Source: Candidatus Cryptobacteroides faecigallinarum (GTDB lineage: Bacteria; Bacteroidota; Bacteroidia; Bacteroidales; UBA932). Taken from it: DNA of 39,087 nt. Made by a program: the position numbers and the translations under genes. Shown one piece after another: positions 33,304 to 39,087 of this stretch (positions are counted from its first letter, which is position 1; the number at the start of each line of letters is the position of its first letter). The notes below the pieces were generated by a model that was not told the DNA's origin, did no database searches, and saw nothing but the letters and a program-made list of their open reading frames with translations. The stretch spans positions 1 to 39,087 of the forward strand of contig JADIMD010000029.1 in NCBI GenBank assembly GCA_017695015.1. Reading direction: 5' to 3'.

Positions 33304-35067
33304 CTACATCGACCTGTTGAAATAATGGGTATGCAGCAGATGCTCGGCCTTCTCGCTCAAAGGCTTGCCGAGATATTCCTGATACAGGGTCTTGATGAAA
33401 GGATTCTCATGCGACTTGCGTATGGTCTTTCCTGCATCCTCCCTGTACAGGGCATTCGCCCTCGCGTAAAGGACATCTGAATTGCCGTGGTGGAGAGGCT
33501 GTCCGCCACCTCCGATACATCCTCCAGGACAGGCCATGATCTCGATTGCATGGTACTCGTTGCGGCCATGTCTTATATCCTCGAGAAGATGACGGGCGTT
33601 GCCCAATCCATGTGCTATGCCGACCTTTAGCTCGAACCCGTCGAGATTCACCACAGCCCTTCTGACACCCTGCATACCTCTGACAGCCTGGAAATTGACA
33701 TCCTTGAGGACTTTGCCTGTGTACATTTCATATACTGACCTCAAGGCTGCCTCCATGACACCTCCGGTAGTTCCGAAAATCACGCCTGCACCAGTGGATG
33801 CGCCCAAAGGCTGGTCGAAATCCATGTCAGGAAGAAGGGTGAAGCTGATATTCGCCCTCTTGATAAGCCTTGCAAGCTCCCTTGTGGATATGGAATAGTC
33901 CACATCAGGATTGCCTCCAGTCTTGAACTCTTCCCTGTCGCACTCGTATTTCTTGGCAAGGCACGGCATGATGGACACCACCACAAGCTTCTCGCGAGGG
34001 ATTCCCATCTTCTCTGCCCACCATGTCTTGGCTATCGAGCCGAACATCTGCTGAGGCGAGCGAGCTGTGGAAGGGACATCGAGCAGGTCAGGGAACTGAT
34101 GCTCGAAGAAATTCACCCATGCCGGACAGCATGAAGTCAGGATAGGCAGACGCACGGACTTGTCACCGTCAAGGAATTTAGTGAGGCGGTTGAGCATCTC
34201 CGCACCTTCTTCCATGATGGTGAGGTCAGCGGCAAAATCCGTGTCGAACACATAGTCGAAGCCGAGCTCCCTGAGCGCAGCCACCATCTTGCCGGTGACT
34301 AAGGTACCTGCAGGCAGCCCGAACTCTTCACCTATAGCAGCCCTTACTGCAGGAGCTGTCTGGACAATCACGACCTTGTCAGGATCTGCAAGATCTTCCA
34401 CAAGACGGTTCGTATGATCCCTTTCCGTCAATGCTCCCACAGGACATACTGCAACGCACTGTCCGCAATAGGTACATTCACTGTCTACCATCATCTTGTC
34501 GAACGCGGGCGCTATCGTGGTGTTGAACCCCCTTCTGATTGCGCCTAATGCACCGACTGTCTGGACCTCGTTGCACACGCTCTCGCATCTGCGGCAGAAT
34601 ATGCATTTGTCCATGTTCCTCACGATTGAAGCAGTCACCTCCCTTTTGCGTGGCGAAAGTTCGCCACCGTTGAAAGGCATTTCCCTGATGTTGAATCTCA
34701 GAGCAAGATTCTGCAGCTCGCAATTGCCGGCCTTGGGACAGGTCAGACACTCGTTCGGATGGTCGGACAGGATCAGCTCCGCCACGATCTTGCGTGCATT
34801 CATCACGCGCAATGTGCTGGTGCGCACTACCATGCCCTCGGTGCATCTTGTGGCACAAGCCGGGGCGAGATTCCGTCTCCCTTCCACTTCCACCACGCAG
34901 ATACGGCATGATGCGGGATTATTTCGTATACATGTGCCTTTCAGGTCAATATGGCAGAGTGTAGGTATGTCTATGCCTATCTTCTGCGCCGCCTCCAGGA
35001 TTGTCGTCCCCTCGGGAACAGTCACAAAATGGTGGTCTATCTGTAGGTTTATCTGTTTCTCTTCCAT
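33304..35067 (-). CDS. hydA: [FeFe]-hydrogenase catalytic subunit HydA
   Basis: A protein of 587 residues from MEEKQINLQIDHHF; a TTG three codons upstream overlaps hydB and is not used. It reduces protons to H2 or the reverse at the H-cluster. In order: an N-terminal [2Fe-2S] domain (CHIDLKGTC, CRIC), the His-ligated [4Fe-4S] site (HPNECLTCPKAGNC), two ferredoxin clusters (CIFCRRCESVC, CTYCGQCVAVCP), then the H-domain with all three signatures, TSCCPAW (about 311), MPCLAKKYE (about 367) and MACPGGCIGGGGQP (about 511). The proton-relay cysteine is present in TSCC. It lacks the C-terminal [2Fe-2S] extension of the 645-residue Thermotoga HydA. It lies 5 bases after hydB. Confidence 0.97.
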   Translation of the reverse strand: MEEKQINLQIDHHFVTVPEGTTILEAAQKIGIDIPTLCHIDLKGTCIRNNPASCRICVVEVEGRRNLAPACATRCTEGMVVRTSTLRVMNARKIVAELILSDHPNECLTCPKAGNCELQNLALRFNIREMPFNGGELSPRKREVTASIVRNMDKCIFCRRCESVCNEVQTVGALGAIRRGFNTTIAPAFDKMMVDSECTYCGQCVAVCPVGALTERDHTNRLVEDLADPDKVVIVQTAPAVRAAIGEEFGLPAGTLVTGKMVAALRELGFDYVFDTDFAADLTIMEEGAEMLNRLTKFLDGDKSVRLPILTSCCPAWVNFFEHQFPDLLDVPSTARSPQQMFGSIAKTWWAEKMGIPREKLVVVSIMPCLAKKYECDREEFKTGGNPDVDYSISTRELARLIKRANISFTLLPDMDFDQPLGASTGAGVIFGTTGGVMEAALRSVYEMYTGKVLKDVNFQAVRGMQGVRRAVVNLDGFELKVGIAHGLGNARHLLEDIRHGRNEYHAIEIMACPGGCIGGGGQPLHHGNSDVLYARANALYREDAGKTIRKSHENPFIKTLYQEYLGKPLSEKAEHLLHTHYFNRSM

Positions 35068-35072
35068 AACAA

Positions 35073-36980
35073 TCAATTAACTGAGATCGCCTTGAACTTG
35101 CATCTTGCCATGCACATGCCGCACTTGATGCACTGGTTAGGATTGATGATATGAGGCTTGCGCACATCACCGATGATGGCGTCGGCAGGACAGTTCTTTG
35201 CACAAAGATGACAGCCGATGCACAATGTCGGGTTGATGGTGTATGTCAGCAGGGCCTTGCACTGTTTTGCCCGGCACTTGTGGTCCCTCACATGCTCCAG
35301 ATACTCGTCATAAAAATGGTTGAGTGTGGAAAGGACAGGGTTCGGAGATGTCTGTCCGAGTCCGCAGAGGGCAGTGTCCTTTATCACCTTGCCCAAAGTG
35401 GAAAGTGTCTTGAGGTCCTCTTCGGTACCCTTGCCGTCAGTTATCTTGTTCAGGGTCTCCAAAAGACGCTTGTTGCCGATACGGCACGGGGTACATTTGC
35501 CGCAGGACTCCTCCACTGTGAAATCCAGATAGAACCTTGCGACAGAGACCATACAGTCATCCTCGTCCATGACAATCATTCCTCCCGAGCCCATCATCGA
35601 GCCTTCGGCAAGGAGATTGTCGAAATCTATCGGTATGTCAAGGTGTTTTTCCGTAAGGCATCCTCCGGAAGGTCCTCCGGTCTGCACCGCCTTGAATTTC
35701 TTGCCGCCCTTGATGCCTCCTCCTATCTCGTAGATGACCTCGCGCAACGTAGTGCCCATCGGCACCTCTATCAGACCTACATTGTTGATTTTTCCTGCAA
35801 GGGCAAACACTTTGGTTCCCTTGGATTTCTCTGTGCCTATTGACGAGAACCATTCCGCACCCCTTGTCAATATTACAGGAATATTCGCCAGTGTCTCGAC
35901 ATTGTTGACATTTGTAGGCTTGCCGAGATAGCCTGACTCCGCAGGGAAAGGAGGCTTCATCGTAGGCTCTCCCCTCTTGCCCTCCATGGAATGTATCAAA
36001 GCCGTCTCCTCACCGCAGACGAAAGCTCCGGCCCCGTACCTGATCTCGATATCGAAGCTGAATCTGCTGCCGAGGATGTTGTCTCCGAGCAGTCCGTATT
36101 CCCTTGCCTGGGCAATGGCAGTCTTCAGTCTGTGGATAGCCAAAGGATATTCTGCACGGATATAGACCAGACCTTTAGACGAGCCTATCGAATATCCGCA
36201 TATGGCCATCGCCTCCACTATCGAATGCGGGTCTCCCTCCATGATGGACCTGTCCATGAATGCTCCCGGGTCTCCCTCGTCAGCATTGCAGACTACATAT
36301 TTCACATCGGAAACGCTTTTGCGTGCGAAGCCCCACTTCACTCCTGTAGGGAATCCTCCACCTCCGCGTCCTCTCAGTCCCGAGCGTTTGACCTCGTCTA
36401 TCACATCTTCAGGAGTCTTGTGCAGAAGGCTCTCTGCCAGAGCGGAATAGCCGTCACGGGCGATGTACTCCTCAATGTTCTCCGGATCAATGAAACCGCA
36501 GTTGCGGAGGGCAACCCTCATCTGCTTGCGGTAAAAGTCCATGTGCTTGGAATCGCTGACGCTGGCCCCAGTCTTTGGGTCGACATACAGCAGACGCTCC
36601 ACCCTCTTTCCGCTGACGATATGGTCGTTCACGATATCATCGGCATCGTCGGGTGTCACCTGGGTGTAGAAAGTGTTGTCAGGGATAATCTTGACCACAG
36701 GACCTTTCTCGCAGAAGCCGAAACATCCCGTCGTAATTACATCCACCTTGTCCCCGATACCTTTCTCGATGAGTTTTTCCTTGATTCTTTCGCTGATTAG
36801 CTGGCTGGAAGATGCCTTGCATCCCGTTCCTCCGCAGATCAGAATCTGCATATGCTCAGTCCCTGTGTCGAGACCGCTGCTGCTGCCATCACCGACCACA
36901 TTACTCTGCTCCCGGAGCATGAGACTGCGGACAGCGTTTGACCTGACGGAGTTCAGATCCTCGATTGTCAGTATTTTCAT
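35073..36980 (-). CDS. hydB: NAD-linked [FeFe]-hydrogenase subunit HydB (NuoF-like, FMN)
   Basis: A protein of 635 residues. The N-terminal thioredoxin-like [2Fe-2S] domain has C49, C54, C86 and C90 (CGGTGC, GCFGFC). The NuoF core has the NADH loop GLRGRGGGGFPTG (201-213), the FMN motif CNADEGDPGAFMDR (231-244), and the [4Fe-4S] ligands C493, C496, C499 and C539. The C-terminus adds two ferredoxin clusters (CIGCHLCAKNC, CIKCGMCMARC), present in bifurcating HydB but not in plain NuoF. The complex would couple NADH plus reduced ferredoxin to H2. This is established for the Thermotoga and Acetobacterium enzymes and inferred here. It is first of the three genes, behind a good promoter. Confidence 0.96.
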   Translation of the reverse strand: MKILTIEDLNSVRSNAVRSLMLREQSNVVGDGSSSGLDTGTEHMQILICGGTGCKASSSQLISERIKEKLIEKGIGDKVDVITTGCFGFCEKGPVVKIIPDNTFYTQVTPDDADDIVNDHIVSGKRVERLLYVDPKTGASVSDSKHMDFYRKQMRVALRNCGFIDPENIEEYIARDGYSALAESLLHKTPEDVIDEVKRSGLRGRGGGGFPTGVKWGFARKSVSDVKYVVCNADEGDPGAFMDRSIMEGDPHSIVEAMAICGYSIGSSKGLVYIRAEYPLAIHRLKTAIAQAREYGLLGDNILGSRFSFDIEIRYGAGAFVCGEETALIHSMEGKRGEPTMKPPFPAESGYLGKPTNVNNVETLANIPVILTRGAEWFSSIGTEKSKGTKVFALAGKINNVGLIEVPMGTTLREVIYEIGGGIKGGKKFKAVQTGGPSGGCLTEKHLDIPIDFDNLLAEGSMMGSGGMIVMDEDDCMVSVARFYLDFTVEESCGKCTPCRIGNKRLLETLNKITDGKGTEEDLKTLSTLGKVIKDTALCGLGQTSPNPVLSTLNHFYDEYLEHVRDHKCRAKQCKALLTYTINPTLCIGCHLCAKNCPADAIIGDVRKPHIINPNQCIKCGMCMARCKFKAISVN

Positions 36981-37003
36981 TTCAGTGTTAATTGTGGCGC
37001 TGA

Positions 37004-37034
37004 CAAAGTTATCAAAAGATTTCCATTCTGCAAG
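37004..37034 (-). promoter_or_regulatory. Promoter of the hydBAC operon
   Basis: The minus strand has CTTG (37034-37031) and TAACTTTG (37011-37004) with 19 bases between, a good -33/-7 pair. The leader to the ATG at 36980 would be about 18 bases. Confidence 0.55.
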
Positions 37035-37075
37035 TCCTTGCGTTCATCTTTTCCAATGTTATTCAGGAGTTCGAC

Positions 37076-37112
37076 AAAAACAGCTGTTTTTTGCCAAAAA
37101 GAGTTATATTTG
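37076..37112 (+). promoter_or_regulatory. Candidate mmdA promoter and adjacent palindrome
   Basis: TATATTTG (37105-37112) matches TAnnTTTG and lies 51 bases before the mmdA ATG. No TTTG lies at the usual distance; instead a perfect 16-base palindrome AAAAACAGCTGTTTTT (37076-37091) covers the -33 zone. It could be an operator in the 183-base gap shared by the divergent hydB and mmdA genes. I see no riboswitch in the gap. Confidence 0.35.
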
Positions 37113-37163
37113 CAGAGTTTATGGAAACCCATTTACATTGAAATAACTTAACTACATGATATT

Positions 37164-38726
37164 ATGAGTATCCAGCAGGAAAAAATCAAAGAACTTGTAG
37201 AGCGCAGGGCCAAAGCGCGCATGGGCGGAGGTCAGAAAAGAATCGATGCCCAGCATCAGAAAGGGAAATACACGGCGAGGGAAAGGATTGCCATGCTCCT
37301 CGACGAAGGCAGCTTCGAGGAGTACGACATGTTCGTTCAGCACCGCTGCACCAATTTCGGAATGGACAAGACCCATTATGACGGTGACGGCGTAGTCACA
37401 GGACACGGGACCATCGACGGCAGGTCAGTCTACATCTTCGCACAGGACTTCACTGTGTCAGGAGGCTCCCTTTCAGAGACAATGGCACAAAAGATATGCA
37501 AAGTGATGGATATGGCTATGAAAAACGGTGCCCCTTGCATCGGACTCAACGACTCCGGCGGAGCACGAATCCAGGAAGGCATATGCGCACTTGCAGGTTT
37601 CGGAGAGATTTTCCAGAGAAATATCATGTCTTCCGGTGTGATTCCTCAGATTTCCGGCATATTCGGGCCATGCGCAGGAGGTGCGGTATACTCCCCTGCC
37701 CTTACGGACTTCAACATCATGGTGAAGAACACCTCATACATGTTCCTCACAGGTCCAGGAGTGGTGAAGACCGTCACCGGTGAAGTTGTTAGCCAGGAAG
37801 ACCTCGGAGGAGCAAGCGTACACTCCACCAAGAGCGGAGTAGCGCATTTCGCTGCCGACACAGAAGAGGAAGGACTCCAGATCATCAAGGACATCCTCAG
37901 CTTCATCCCTCAGAACAACATGGAAGAGGCTCCGATAGTCCCTACAAATGACCCTGTCAGCAGAGTTGACGATGCTCTCAACGAGATTATCCCTGACAAC
38001 CCCAACAAGCCGTATGACATGTACCAGGTCATCGGCAGCATTGTGGACGACGGCAAGTTCCTTGAGATCCACAAGAACTACGCAAAGAATATCATCATTG
38101 GTTTCGCGCACATGAACGGCCGTTCTGTCGGCATCGTCGCCAACCAGCCTAAGATTCTTGCAGGAGTGCTTGACATCAACGCATCGCGCAAGGCTGCAAG
38201 GTTCGTCCGTTTCTGCGACGCATTCAACATTCCGCTCGTTACACTCGTGGATGTGCCTGGCTTCCTTTGCGGAACACAGCAGGAATACGGTGGAATCATC
38301 GTACACGGGGCAAAGCTCCTCTATGCATACGGAGAAGCAACTGTTCCTAAGGTGACAGTGACCCTCAGGAAGTCATACGGCGGATCTCACATAGTGATGA
38401 GCTGCAAACAGCTCCGAGGCGACATCAACTATGCATGGCCTTCAGCAAACATAGCAGTGATGGGCGCAGAGGGCGCAGTGGAAGTCCTCTATTCAAAGGA
38501 AATCAAGGCCATCGAAGATCCTGAAGAGAAGAAACGCGTGGCAGAGGAAAAGAAGACAGAGTACAACGACCTCTTCTGCAATCCTTACCAGGCGGCCAAA
38601 TACGGATATATCGACGATGTCATCGAGCCTCGCAACACCCGTTTCCGCGTAATCCGTGCACTGGAGCAGCTTGCAGGCAAGAAGGTGGTCAACCCTGCCA
38701 AGAAGCACGACAACCTTCCTCTGTAG
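37164..38726 (+). CDS. mmdA: Methylmalonyl-CoA decarboxylase carboxyltransferase subunit (propionyl-CoA carboxylase beta family)
   Basis: A protein of 520 residues with two crotonase-like halves. Marks include [21 protein letters not shown], the acyl-CoA region [12 protein letters not shown], the oxyanion-hole region [17 protein letters not shown], and in the second half [22 protein letters not shown] and [15 protein letters not shown]. It moves the carboxyl group between (S)-methylmalonyl-CoA and biotin. Propionyl-CoA carboxylase beta has the same fold. The following small gene and separate biotin-carrier gene favour the Na+-pumping decarboxylase of propionate fermentation, though the membrane subunit would lie beyond the window. 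Confidence 0.93.
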   Translation: MSIQQEKIKELVERRAKARMGGGQKRIDAQHQKGKYTARERIAMLLDEGSFEEYDMFVQHRCTNFGMDKTHYDGDGVVTGHGTIDGRSVYIFAQDFTVSGGSLSETMAQKICKVMDMAMKNGAPCIGLNDSGGARIQEGICALAGFGEIFQRNIMSSGVIPQISGIFGPCAGGAVYSPALTDFNIMVKNTSYMFLTGPGVVKTVTGEVVSQEDLGGASVHSTKSGVAHFAADTEEEGLQIIKDILSFIPQNNMEEAPIVPTNDPVSRVDDALNEIIPDNPNKPYDMYQVIGSIVDDGKFLEIHKNYAKNIIIGFAHMNGRSVGIVANQPKILAGVLDINASRKAARFVRFCDAFNIPLVTLVDVPGFLCGTQQEYGGIIVHGAKLLYAYGEATVPKVTVTLRKSYGGSHIVMSCKQLRGDINYAWPSANIAVMGAEGAVEVLYSKEIKAIEDPEEKKRVAEEKKTEYNDLFCNPYQAAKYGYIDDVIEPRNTRFRVIRALEQLAGKKVVNPAKKHDNLPL

Positions 38727-38745
38727 TCATTTAAAACTGAAGATC

Positions 38746-38964
38746 ATGAACGAGATATCATCAGAAAAGGCATTCGAGATAGCAGCACGGCTCGACAACT
38801 CCATCGGAGGGGAAATCTGCGCTGCCATCGCAATGGCTCTGGACAAATGCATGGCTGATGAAGTACATGACAACGAGAGTTTTGTCGTGACCATCAAGCC
38901 TAAGTCCACTCCATGGAATTCACGCTACGCTACATTGCGTCAGCTCCCGGACAAAAAGAAATGA
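38746..38964 (+). CDS. Small soluble protein resembling the OadG/MmdD C-terminal tail
   Basis: A protein of 72 residues, MNEISSEKAFEIAARLDNSI and onward. The segment GGEICAAIAMALDKCMADEV followed by SFVVTIKPKSTPWNSRYATL matches the pattern of the soluble tail of oxaloacetate/methylmalonyl-CoA decarboxylase gamma/delta subunits (Ala-rich helix, then FVVxxIxR and a Trp-containing end). Unlike normal OadG it has no N-terminal membrane helix. Its position between mmdA (19 bases) and the biotin-carrier gene (20 bases) supports a structural role in the same complex. The assignment is by pattern and context only. Confidence 0.65.
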   Translation: MNEISSEKAFEIAARLDNSIGGEICAAIAMALDKCMADEVHDNESFVVTIKPKSTPWNSRYATLRQLPDKKK

Positions 38965-38984
38965 CACATTAAAAATATCGTAAA

Positions 38985-39087
38985 ATGAAACAATATAATT
39001 TCAAAATCAACGGAAACGAATACAATGTGACCATCAATTCAGTGGACGGGAATGTCGCTGATGTGACCGTGGTCGCTTCATATAAGG
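38985..39087 (+). CDS. Biotin carrier subunit of the decarboxylase (partial, N-terminus only)
   Basis: Thirty-four residues are visible before the right edge, starting MKQYNFKINGNEYNVTINSV and continuing as beta-strand-like sequence (VADVTVVASYK). This is a common opening of biotin/lipoyl attachment proteins such as MmdC and PCC/ACC carrier subunits: a Y-x-V-x-I-N-G-x-x-Y-x-V-x-I strand pair before the Ala/Pro linker. The biotinyl-lysine motif would lie outside the window. It is third in the mmdA operon, 20 bases after the small gene. Confidence 0.75.
   Translation, partial: MKQYNFKINGNEYNVTINSVDGNVADVTVVASYK

Noticed and set aside
36981..37163. Cobalamin riboswitch or other structured leader before mmdA
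   Set aside because: No B12-box or extended pairing is visible, and the predicted leader is only about 45-50 bases.

Overview
The window looks like a chromosomal segment of a member of the Bacteroidota, most likely the order Bacteroidales, with roughly even GC content by eye. The support is the gene content (DUF4301, YebC of the MGRAFEFRK type, PdxB beside RecF-DUF721, a GDP-fucose pair, a separate-subunit methylmalonyl-CoA decarboxylase locus) and repeated promoter-like elements of the TAnnTTTG type seen in Bacteroidota, several with a TTTG/TTG element about 18-22 bases upstream. Genes are dense and uninterrupted. I see no rRNA, tRNA, CRISPR array, transposase or phage gene. No stretch over 300 bases lacks a gene.

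Region 1 (1-11661, minus strand) is one long efflux locus. In transcription order it holds a Fur-family regulator, a CusB-like adaptor with His-rich ends, a CusA/CzcA-type RND pump, its TolC-like outer membrane partner, a second TolC-like protein, an HlyD-type lipoprotein adaptor, two separate ABC ATPases matching the two halves of E. coli YbhF, and two ABC-2 permeases (the last runs off the left edge). Two complete envelope-spanning exporters are thus stacked in one direction.

Region 2 (11713-16468) holds a predicted outer-membrane barrel, an SPFH/slipin gene with two tandem NfeD paralogues, a MATE exporter, and a divergent deoxynucleoside kinase.

Region 3 (16514-24568, minus strand) holds gmd-fcl-malY-ppk1-ppx (GDP-fucose synthesis, a PLP C-S lyase, and polyphosphate synthesis and breakdown, with ppk1 and ppx coupled). 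Upstream are yebC and a membrane-anchored TPR gene. A strong intrinsic terminator after yebC appears to contain the gmd promoter.

Region 4 (24673-32776, plus strand) holds recF, a DUF721 gene, pdxB, a DUF4301 gene, then hydE, hydG and hydF, the complete [FeFe]-hydrogenase maturation set. A 20-base tandem repeat plus an imperfect palindrome lies between hydG and hydF and seems to supply the hydG stop codon and a possible hydF start.

Region 5 (32785-36980, minus strand) encodes the trimeric NAD-linked [FeFe]-hydrogenase, order hydB-hydA-hydC, converging on hydF. Divergent from hydB, on the plus strand to the right edge, is a methylmalonyl-CoA decarboxylase locus (mmdA, a small OadG-tail-like protein, a biotin carrier). 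The right half therefore joins two routes for disposing of fermentation electrons: H2 from NADH plus ferredoxin, and propionate through methylmalonyl-CoA.
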